Source of the DNA: Thiocapsa sp035467215
GTDB taxonomy: Bacteria > Pseudomonadota > Gammaproteobacteria > Chromatiales > Chromatiaceae
Assembly: GCF_035467215.1 (NCBI RefSeq)
Contig: NZ_DATITZ010000340.1
Location: forward strand, 1-16,664
Reading direction: 5' to 3'
DNA: 16,664 nucleotides
The notes below the pieces were generated by a model. It was given only the letters and a program-made list of their open reading frames with translations. It was not told the origin of the DNA and did not search any database. Shown one piece after another: positions 7,286 to 13,958 of the stretch; position 1 is the first letter of the stretch, and each line of letters starts with the position of its first letter. A program made the translations under genes and the position numbers.

Positions 7286-8860
7286 ATGCGCTTTTTCAAT
7301 ACCGAAGGACCGAACCGGGCCGAGGATCACTACACGCTGCCGCCGCTTTCGCGCTGGGATCTGGATGAGATCCTGATGCTGATCGAGCAGAAGAAGTATT
7401 TTCTGCTCCATGCGCCGCGTCAGACCGGCAAGACCACGTGCCTGCTTGCACTGATGGAGCAGCTCAACGGGGACGGTCGCTATCGGGCGCTCTACGCCAA
7501 CATCGAAACCGCACAGACCACGCGCGAGGATGTCGCGCGCGGCATGGCTGCCATCTGCAGCGTGCTCGGTCGATCCGCGCGACTCTATCTCGACGACACA
7601 CGGCTCGCCGACTGGTGCCGCACCGATGGCTCGGGTGTCCCGGCCGAGGATCGTCTCAGTCAACTGCTTGAGCTCTGGGCCGCGGCCGATCCACGCCCCG
7701 CCGTGCTGCTGCTCGACGAGGTCGACGCCTTAGTCGGCGACACGTTGGTCTCGGTGCTGCGTCAGTTGCGTGCCGGTTATACCCAGCGTCCCGCGCGTTT
7801 TCCCCAGACCATCATCCTGTGCGGGGTACGCGACCTGCGCGATTATCGTATCCACGCCAGCTCCGAGGCCGCGGCCATCACGGGCGGCAGCGCGTTCAAC
7901 ATCAAGGCCAAGTCCTTACGCTTGGGAGATTTCACCGCACATGAAGTCACGGCGTTGCTTGCAGAACACACACGCGAGACCGGGCAACTATTCACGCCCC
8001 GGGCACTCGAGCAGGTCTGGCGCCTGACGCAAGGCCAGCCCTGGCTGGTGAACGCACTGGCATACGAAGCCTGTTTCGAGATTCGCGAGGGCCGCGATCG
8101 CACCCGTCCGATCGATTCGGAGATGATCGACCGGGCCAAGGAGAATCTGATTCTGCGCCGGGTCACCCATCTCGACCAGCTCGCCGACAAGCTGCGCGAG
8201 CCGCGTGTGCGCCGGGTCATCGAGCCGATGCTGGCGGGCACGGGCTTGGGCACGGTTCCCGAGGACGACCGTCAATATCTGGTGGATCTGGGACTGCTCC
8301 GCCGCGACGGAGCGGGTGGATTGGTCGTGGCCAATCCGATCTACCGCGAGGTGTTGCCGCGCGCCCTGGCCGGCGGCCCCCAGGATTCGTTGCCGCGGAT
8401 CAGCCCGACCTGGCTCGCAGCCGATGGCAGACTGGATCCGCGCCGTCTGCTCGATGCCTTTCTCGCCTTTTGGCGTCGGCACGGCGAGGCGATGCTGGGC
8501 AGCGCGCCCTATCACGAGATTGCCCCGCATCTGGTGCTGATGGCCTTCCTGCATCGGGTCGTCAACGGAGAGGGCACGCTGGAGCGTGAATATGCCATCG
8601 GCGCCGGTCGTATGGATCTATGTCTACGCTACGGTGCTCTGACGCTCGGCATCGAGCTGAAGGTGTGGCGAGACGGACGGCCCGATCCGCTGACCGAGGG
8701 ACTGGTGCAGCTCGATGGTTATCTGGCCGGGCTGGGGCTGGACAGCGGCTGGCTGGTGATCTTCGATCGGCGGGCCGATCAACCGCCCATCGCCGAACGC
8801 ACGGCCTGTGCGGAGGAGATAACTCCGGGCGGGCGACGGATCCAGGTGGTGCGTGCTTGA
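7286..8860 (+). CDS. P-loop (AAA-like) ATPase fused to a PD-(D/E)xK nuclease-like domain
   Basis: A 524-residue protein of the 'ATP-binding protein, AAA-like domain' kind. Walker A is APRQTGKTT (43-51) and Walker B is VLLLDEVD (140-147). Residues roughly 190-290 look like the helical lid and winged-helix part seen in STAND/archaeal-type ATPases. The C-terminal part shows a PD-(D/E)xK layout: GRMD with Asp444, a strand ending IELK with Glu457 and Lys459, then QLDGY (475-479). This matches, from memory, the AAA-ATPase plus PDDEXK_9-type architecture common in multicopy families of large bacterial genomes, of unknown cellular role. All the motif residues are intact. No Shine-Dalgarno is evident, so the start at 7286 rests on the FFNTEGPN N-terminus, which looks like the conserved beginning of the family. 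It has no obvious partner gene; a defence, toxin or mobile-DNA role is only speculation. Confidence 0.85.
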   Translation: MRFFNTEGPNRAEDHYTLPPLSRWDLDEILMLIEQKKYFLLHAPRQTGKTTCLLALMEQLNGDGRYRALYANIETAQTTREDVARGMAAICSVLGRSARLYLDDTRLADWCRTDGSGVPAEDRLSQLLELWAAADPRPAVLLLDEVDALVGDTLVSVLRQLRAGYTQRPARFPQTIILCGVRDLRDYRIHASSEAAAITGGSAFNIKAKSLRLGDFTAHEVTALLAEHTRETGQLFTPRALEQVWRLTQGQPWLVNALAYEACFEIREGRDRTRPIDSEMIDRAKENLILRRVTHLDQLADKLREPRVRRVIEPMLAGTGLGTVPEDDRQYLVDLGLLRRDGAGGLVVANPIYREVLPRALAGGPQDSLPRISPTWLAADGRLDPRRLLDAFLAFWRRHGEAMLGSAPYHEIAPHLVLMAFLHRVVNGEGTLEREYAIGAGRMDLCLRYGALTLGIELKVWRDGRPDPLTEGLVQLDGYLAGLGLDSGWLVIFDRRADQPPIAERTACAEEITPGGRRIQVVRA

Positions 8861-9025
8861 ACTTGGGTGATTTCCGGAAATCCCCATCCCGACTGCGCAT
8901 GCCCGCACAACCTGAAGGAGCCTGAGGCGCGCCTGAATGCGCATCGACACGTCGATCCTTCGTTGCACGTCCGATCAGCCGGAAGCAACGTCGCCGACTC
9001 GGCGTGACCGATTGTGGCTTTCGGG
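8861..9025. other. Convergent intergenic region with several short palindromes
   Basis: The ATPase-nuclease gene (+) and the exporter operon (-) converge here. Three perfect inverted repeats are present: GATTTCCGGAAATC (8869-8882), ATCGAC-AC-GTCGAT (8943-8956) and CGCCGA-C-TCGGCG (8992-9004). None has a U-run on either strand. The first starts 8 bp after the ATPase-nuclease stop codon and could end or protect that transcript; the last could do so for the exporter mRNA. A specific role cannot be assigned. Confidence 0.5.
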
Positions 9026-9742
9026 CTAATCCAGCACCCGGCCCTCGCCTGCCTCTTCGTGCGTGCGCCCATCGCGGATGTGATAGATACGCTGGAAGGT
9101 CGGGATGATCTTCTCGTCGTGGGTGACGACGATGACGGCGGTGCGATATTGCCGGGCCATGCGGTTGAGGATGCGGATAACGCCGAGGGCGCGGTCGCTG
9201 TCGAGCGGCGCGGTAGGCTCGTCGGCGAGGATCACCGGCGGACGGTTCACCAGGGCACGGGCGATGGCGACGCGCTGTTGCTCGCCGCCGGAGAGCTGCG
9301 AGGGCATGGCGCGGGCGCGATGCTCGACATCCAGCGCCGCGAGCAGCTCGCGCGCCCGGTCGCGCGACTCGCCGTTGGGACGGCCGGCGAGCATCGGCAG
9401 CAGGGCGACGTTGTCGGTGACGTCCAGGAAGGGGATGAGATAGGGCGCCTGGAAGACGAAGCCGATCTTGTCACGACGTAAGGCGCGCAGATCGCGGATG
9501 CGCCAGCCGTCGTCGTAGATGGGGTGGTCGCCCAGGATCATGCGCCCGCCGGTGGGCTCGATTACAGCACCCAGACACTTGAGCAGGGTGCTCTTTCCGG
9601 ACCCCGAGGGCCCGACGAGTCCGACCACCTCGCCCGGGGCGACGGCCATGTCGACACCCTTGAGCGCGTCTACCGCGGTGTCGCCGCTGCCGTAGCGCTT
9701 GCGCAGCCCCTCGATGCGGATGCCTTGTGTGTCGTCAGCCAC
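9026..9742 (-). CDS. ABC exporter ATPase subunit (LolD/MacB/DevA type)
   Basis: A 238-residue cytoplasmic ATPase that would power the adjacent permease. Motifs: Walker A GPSGSGKST (44-52), Q-loop Gln98, signature LSGGEQQ (150-156), Walker B ILADEP (171-176), and His208 of the H-loop. The D-loop reads EPTAPLDS where LolD and MacB usually have EPTGNLDS, a variant I associate with the DevA group. The GTG start was chosen because GGAGG lies six bases upstream and the protein then begins at the first conserved strand; a longer upstream ATG frame only overlaps the permease. The start overlaps the permease stop by 8 bp (GTGGCTGA), indicating translational coupling. It is the last gene of a three-gene operon. 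The substrate is unknown. Confidence 0.93.
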   Translation of the reverse strand: MADDTQGIRIEGLRKRYGSGDTAVDALKGVDMAVAPGEVVGLVGPSGSGKSTLLKCLGAVIEPTGGRMILGDHPIYDDGWRIRDLRALRRDKIGFVFQAPYLIPFLDVTDNVALLPMLAGRPNGESRDRARELLAALDVEHRARAMPSQLSGGEQQRVAIARALVNRPPVILADEPTAPLDSDRALGVIRILNRMARQYRTAVIVVTHDEKIIPTFQRIYHIRDGRTHEEAGEGRVLD

Positions 9743-10991
9743 CGATGGCCTCCGCCGGATCGACCCGAAGCGCGGCGCGGATGGCGACCAGGCTCGCCAG
9801 CACACAGATGATGACCACGACCAGGAAGCCGCGTGCGGCATCGCCGGGGAGCAGCAGGACGTATTTGGGAAAGATCGGCGCCCAGAGGGTCGCCACGGTC
9901 TTGCCGACGACGAAGCCGATCACGCCGAGCCCGAGCGCCTGTTGCAGGATCATCCCGGCGATGGTGCGGTTGCGCGTGCCGATGAGCTTGAGTACGGCGA
10001 TCTCGCGGATCTTGCCGAGCGTGAGGGTGTAGATGATGAAGGCCACGATGGCTGCGCTCACCACCGAGAGGATCACCAGGAACATGAAGATCTGACGGGC
10101 AGAGGTGGCAATCAGCTTGGCCTGGAGGATCTCGTTCATCTCGGCGCGGGTGTAGACGGTCAGGTGCTTCCAGCGTCGGATGTCGGCGGCGACCTGATCG
10201 GCATCCGCGCCGGGCTCGAGACGGACCAGGATGGCGTTCACCGAGCTGCTCTGGGTCTGGGCGGCAAGCACGGCATCGAGCACCTCCGGCTGACCGGGTC
10301 GGTTGAAGACGGGGTTGGCCGCGGTGCGGCGACGCTGCGCGATGATGGCGTCGTTGTCCTTCAGAAACTGCGCCTCTTGGGCGTCCTTCAGGGGGATGTA
10401 GACCATGGGGTCACCGCCCGAGGAGACCGCGCGCCGGGTCAGTCCGACGATGGTGTAGAGGTTGCGGCGGATGCGCACCTGCTCGCCGAGCCGAAAGCCG
10501 GTGGTCACGTCCGCGACCGCCTCGTAATGACCGCGGGTAAGGTGTCGCCCGGCGACCAGAAAGGGCGGTTGACCGGGCTCGCCGAAACCGCCGGGGACGA
10601 CACCGACGATCATGGCGCGGCGCTCGCGCACGGCCTCGTCGCCGGCAGGATCGCCGGTCTGATTCGAGACGGCCTGATTGGCGGCGACGGGCCGCACCTG
10701 CATGGTCAGATAGGTGACGTTGGCCGCGCGCGCGACGCCCGGCAAGGTCAGGATGCCCCGGTAGAGGTCGTCGGCGAGTGTGGACGGCTCCGCGTAAGGG
10801 CCAAGCGTGTCTTTCTGCACCGCCCAGAGGTCCGCCCCGCTGTTGTCGAGCAGCACCGCGGCATCATCGACCATGCCGCGGTAGATGCCGGCCATAGAGA
10901 GCGTCACGCCGATCAGTAGTCCGAGACCCACACCCGTAAAGACGAACTTGCCCCAGGCATGGAGGATGTCGCGCCCGGCGAGGCTGATCAT
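9735..10991 (-). CDS. ABC exporter permease, FtsX/MacB-like (DevC type)
   Basis: A 418-residue inner-membrane permease. One membrane segment lies at about 15-35, followed by a large periplasmic domain (about 36-295), then three segments at about 301-324, 347-367 and 388-406. This is the four-helix type VII ABC layout shared by MacB, LolC/E and DevC. The conserved cytoplasmic 'REIAVLKLIGTRNRTI' loop after the second helix and the C-terminal 'ALRVDPAEAIGG' are typical of FtsX-domain permeases. The ATG at 10991 overlaps the stop of the adaptor gene by 4 bp (ATGA), so the two are translationally coupled; the longer open frame upstream is low-complexity read-through inside the adaptor gene. Such exporters move lipids, peptides or small molecules from the membrane or periplasm; the substrate cannot be read from sequence. 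Confidence 0.92.
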   Translation of the reverse strand: MISLAGRDILHAWGKFVFTGVGLGLLIGVTLSMAGIYRGMVDDAAVLLDNSGADLWAVQKDTLGPYAEPSTLADDLYRGILTLPGVARAANVTYLTMQVRPVAANQAVSNQTGDPAGDEAVRERRAMIVGVVPGGFGEPGQPPFLVAGRHLTRGHYEAVADVTTGFRLGEQVRIRRNLYTIVGLTRRAVSSGGDPMVYIPLKDAQEAQFLKDNDAIIAQRRRTAANPVFNRPGQPEVLDAVLAAQTQSSSVNAILVRLEPGADADQVAADIRRWKHLTVYTRAEMNEILQAKLIATSARQIFMFLVILSVVSAAIVAFIIYTLTLGKIREIAVLKLIGTRNRTIAGMILQQALGLGVIGFVVGKTVATLWAPIFPKYVLLLPGDAARGFLVVVIICVLASLVAIRAALRVDPAEAIGG

Positions 10992-12181
10992 CGCGGGAGA
11001 CCAGGGATCTGCTCGACGATCTCGACCCGCCGTCCGGGCCGGAGCGGGACGCGGGAGTGCAGGATCACGCGATCGCCGGACGCCAGGCCGTCGCGGATTT
11101 GGACCCAACCCTCCAGGTCCCGCGCGCCGGTCTCGACCGCCGCGAAGCGCGGACCGGTGTCATCCAGCACCCAAACGCCGAGCTGGCCGTCGCGCCGGTG
11201 CAAGGCGGCATTGGGCAGCGCCGAGGCCGGTTCAAGCGGCTCCAGGGCCACGGTCACCTCGGCCAGCTCGCCGAGTCGGGGCAGCGGTTCGGGCAGCGTC
11301 GAAAATGCGACCTTCGCGCGAAACTCCTCGGTGACGGCGTCGGCCCGCGGCTCGATCCGCAGCACCTCGCCGGGCAAGGTGTCCAGCGGCAGCGAGCGCA
11401 GCGCGATGCGGGCCCCCAGATCGGCACGCAGCGCCCCGGCGCCGAGCTGATCGAAGCGGACATCGATCCAGAGATGACTCGGGTCGATCACCTCCACGAC
11501 CGACTGTCCCGCCACGACGGTGCTGCCGGGCTCGGCGTCGCGCGAGACCACCAGCGCATCCACCGGCGCGATCAGGCGCAGATTGGCCCGCTGCTGCACC
11601 AAGGCCTCGCGCTCGGCACGGACCCGCACCAGATCCTGCTCCGCGGATTCCAGATTGGCCACGGCCAGCGCCAAACCCGCCTCGGCGACCTGGGCCTCCT
11701 GACGCTTGGCCTCCGCCGTATCCTCGCTGGCCGTGCGGGACAGTAGAAGCTGCTCGTAGCGGGCGACCTGGGCACTGGCGAAGTCCCGCCGCGCCTGCGC
11801 ATCGCCGACCTGGGCATGGGCCGCGACCACGCCGGATTCCGCGCGGTGCAGTGCCGCGTCCGCCGCGGCGACGCGGTCGTCGAGATCGACCGGATCCATC
11901 TCGCCGAGCAGTTGGCCGGCCTCGACCCGCTCACCCACCTGTACCTCGACCCGCCGCACCCGGCCGGCAAAGGTCGGACCGATGCGGTACGTGTAGCGCG
12001 CCTCGACCGTGCCCACTCCGAACAGGGTCGGGGTGACGGGGCGCATCTCGACGGTGGTCAGGGTCACGGGCACCGGGGCCAACGGACCCGAGGTCAGCGC
12101 CAACCAGAGGAAGGCGCCGATGAGCGGAACGAGCACCGCGAGCAGAAAGACGACACGCCGGCTTGGCTTGGGAAGGTTCAT
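10988..12181 (-). CDS. Periplasmic adaptor (membrane fusion) subunit, HlyD/MacA/DevB type
   Basis: A 397-residue adaptor. An N-terminal membrane anchor (about 10-29, VVFLLAVLVPLIGAFLWLAL) follows a short basic leader. Next come a beta-barrel/lipoyl half (about 42-95, with 'GRVRRVEVQVGERVEAGQLLGEMD'), a long Ala/Glu/Arg-rich alpha-helical hairpin (about 100-195), the second lipoyl half ('LRLIAPVDALVVSRDAEPG'), and beta-barrel and membrane-proximal domains. This is the RND/ABC adaptor fold that links an inner-membrane pump to an outer-membrane channel. The ATG at 12181 sits just before the membrane anchor; no clear ribosome site precedes it, so the start is moderately certain. It is the first gene of the operon, with an FNR-like palindrome about 80 bp upstream. 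No TolC-type channel gene lies nearby, although a porin is the next gene upstream. Confidence 0.9.
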   Translation of the reverse strand: MNLPKPSRRVVFLLAVLVPLIGAFLWLALTSGPLAPVPVTLTTVEMRPVTPTLFGVGTVEARYTYRIGPTFAGRVRRVEVQVGERVEAGQLLGEMDPVDLDDRVAAADAALHRAESGVVAAHAQVGDAQARRDFASAQVARYEQLLLSRTASEDTAEAKRQEAQVAEAGLALAVANLESAEQDLVRVRAEREALVQQRANLRLIAPVDALVVSRDAEPGSTVVAGQSVVEVIDPSHLWIDVRFDQLGAGALRADLGARIALRSLPLDTLPGEVLRIEPRADAVTEEFRAKVAFSTLPEPLPRLGELAEVTVALEPLEPASALPNAALHRRDGQLGVWVLDDTGPRFAAVETGARDLEGWVQIRDGLASGDRVILHSRVPLRPGRRVEIVEQIPGLPR

Positions 12182-12256
12182 AAGGGGCTCGAAAACAATG
12201 GCGAGCGACTCGGGGGAGCCGTTTGACAAGGATGGGGATGGAGCCGCGCTTCGGCC

Positions 12257-12270
12257 TTGACTCAGGTCAA
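12257..12270. promoter_or_regulatory. FNR/DNR-like palindrome upstream of the exporter operon
   Basis: TTGACTCAGGTCAA has perfect TTGAC-N4-GTCAA symmetry, the form bound by CRP/FNR-superfamily regulators (FNR consensus TTGAT-N4-ATCAA). Its centre is 82 bp upstream of the adaptor start. It matches the two boxes upstream of bchE in all but one spacer base. A clear -10 at the expected distance is not evident (CATCCT). Confidence 0.65.
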
Positions 12271-12392
12271 AGGTGCGGAACGCCCGCTCTCCGGGTGAGT
12301 CGAACCGCCGTCGGAACGCTCGCAATCCATCCCGTCGAGAAACAGCAAATCAAAGCGAATCGCTCGGGCTGCTCGTGCTCGCGGGCCGCGGA

Positions 12393-13721
12393 TCAGAAGC
12401 TTGCCCAGACCCGCAAGGCAAGGAGGTCGTCGACGTCCGCGAGGTTCTGGTTGGGGACCGCGCTATCGGGCAGCCCGGGGGCCTCGAAGTCGCGGAACTG
12501 GTAGTCGGCCAGCACCCGCACCTGTTTGTTGAAGCGGTAGGTCAGGCCCAGGGTCAGGGTATCGAAGCGCCGCTCGGTCAGGGCGTTTCCGGTGGCGCGG
12601 TTCAGGCGGTCGAAGCGGGTGCGCAGCTCCAGTTTTCCGAAGAGGGTGTAGCCGCCATCCAGATACCAGCCATCTGCCTCCTCTTCCGGCAGAACCTCGT
12701 AGGAGGCGACCATCTTGCCGTTGTTGCTGACGGCGCCCGGAACCGCGATGCCGTCCGTGCCGTTGAAGATCATCCCGTCGGCCTTGATCCACTCCGCTGC
12801 CGCGCGCCAGGGCCCGCGGCGGAAGGTGGCGCCCAGCCCGTAGCGCTCGCGGTCGAAGTCTTGCTCGGTTTGCTTGAGCCCGGCACGGATCTCGCGCTCT
12901 CCGTCCTGGTGCCACGCGAAGAGCTTGAGCCCTTCGCGGAAGGGACCGGTGCCGCCGAAGATAAGCTCCGAGCTCCAATAGAGGTGCCGTTCGGGCTGCC
13001 CGCTCCCCCAGCCGTTGTAGATGGCGAGCCCGGTGCCGGTGCCCACCATGAGGGCATAGGTATGCTCCCAGGCCCCGGTCTTGAAGGCATCGAAGACCTG
13101 AATGCCGGTGTCGCGCCAACCGCTCGCCGGGCCCGTCGGGTCGTTGGCGTCCCCGCTGGGCAGTCCGTCGCTGTCGAACGGAAGCTCATTCACCATCTGG
13201 CTCCCGACACTGGTCGGGTTGATGTAGTCCCGCAGGACCACCGGGGTCAGACCCTCCTCGGAGCCGGGCATAAAGAACTGACCGATGCGGACCCGCGCCT
13301 TGGGGATCCGGTTCAGCGTAAGGCTCACATCGGTGAGCTTCACGTTCGGGGTGCCGTTGGAGGAGATGGCGTTGTCCCCCGCCAAGGGCGAAACCCAGTA
13401 GTTCAGCTTGCCATCGAGGAGCCGGCCCCGCAGGCCCAGCCGCAGATAGGAGAACTGGAGGGCGGAATTCTCCTCGAGCTTGGGCGGGATCTGGTTCAGC
13501 ACCATCGGTTGTCCCTGCCAGGGACCTGCGGGCAGAGGATTTCCCCTGGTCTGCTGATGGTCGATGCCGATGAAGCCGAATGGCTTGTAGGCGGGGGCCG
13601 ACGCGGGCTCGGTGCCCTGGAGCATGATCCAATTGGTCGCCATAACGGGGGTGGTCAGTGCGAGACCAGCCCCCAGGGCGGCGGTGATGAGAAATCGATG
13701 GGCGAGGGTGAGGGTTGTCAT
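12393..13721 (-). CDS. Outer-membrane porin (OprO/OprP-like)
   Basis: A 442-residue beta-barrel protein. The first 28 residues form a signal peptide (basic AHR, hydrophobic LITAALGAGLALTT, cleavage after VMA). The rest is built of alternating amphipathic strands with turns, such as the 'SYLRLGLRGRLLDGKLNYWV' region, and ends in Phe (VWASF), the usual outer-membrane assembly signal. Overall it resembles the phosphate-selective porin O/P family, but the transported solute cannot be deduced. The ATG at 13721 was chosen because it begins the signal peptide; the upstream extension is Arg-rich and unlike one. It precedes the exporter operon on the same strand with a 211-bp gap containing an FNR-like box, so it is probably a separate unit. 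A hexamer repeat lies 130-171 bp upstream. Confidence 0.88.
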   Translation of the reverse strand: MTTLTLAHRFLITAALGAGLALTTPVMATNWIMLQGTEPASAPAYKPFGFIGIDHQQTRGNPLPAGPWQGQPMVLNQIPPKLEENSALQFSYLRLGLRGRLLDGKLNYWVSPLAGDNAISSNGTPNVKLTDVSLTLNRIPKARVRIGQFFMPGSEEGLTPVVLRDYINPTSVGSQMVNELPFDSDGLPSGDANDPTGPASGWRDTGIQVFDAFKTGAWEHTYALMVGTGTGLAIYNGWGSGQPERHLYWSSELIFGGTGPFREGLKLFAWHQDGEREIRAGLKQTEQDFDRERYGLGATFRRGPWRAAAEWIKADGMIFNGTDGIAVPGAVSNNGKMVASYEVLPEEEADGWYLDGGYTLFGKLELRTRFDRLNRATGNALTERRFDTLTLGLTYRFNKQVRVLADYQFRDFEAPGLPDSAVPNQNLADVDDLLALRVWASF

Positions 13722-13958
13722 GTCGAGCGCCTGCAAATGAATCCGAGGTGTGTCTTGCCGATCCGCCAGACGATCACCTCGGCGACCTATGACGAGGCTC
13801 TCTTTTGCCCTCCCGCCACGTCTCCGAAACACGTTGAGCATCGAATCCAATCGTTATCGTTATCGTTATCGTTGTCGTTGTCGTTGTCGTTGTCGATTAC
13901 GACAACCAAGGCCAAGGCATCCTCTCGTCGTGTTGTTTGACTGATTTTCGAACTGCTC
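13722..13958. other. Porin upstream region
   Basis: The 237 bp between bchE and the porin, both on the - strand, contain no supported gene. They hold the hexamer array at 13851-13892 and a 7-bp inverted repeat, GTTGTCG-ATTA-CGACAAC, at its right end. The porin promoter should lie here, but I see no convincing -35/-10 pair. No FNR-like box is present. Confidence 0.5.
13851..13892. repeat. Hexanucleotide tandem repeat TCGTTA x3 + TCGTTG x4
   Basis: Seven uninterrupted 6-bp units: three TCGTTA (13851-13868), then four TCGTTG (13869-13892). The last unit runs into the 7-bp inverted repeat described for the surrounding region. The array sits 130 to 171 bp upstream of the porin start, in the likely promoter or leader region, where copy-number changes could alter expression. 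Confidence 0.93.

Noticed and set aside
12273..13940. Long + strand open frame of 555 codons opposite the porin
   Set aside because: It is antisense to a porin with a signal peptide and terminal Phe; its own translation has no recognisable domain and ends in a Ser-Leu run from the hexamer repeat. Long antisense frames are expected at this GC content.
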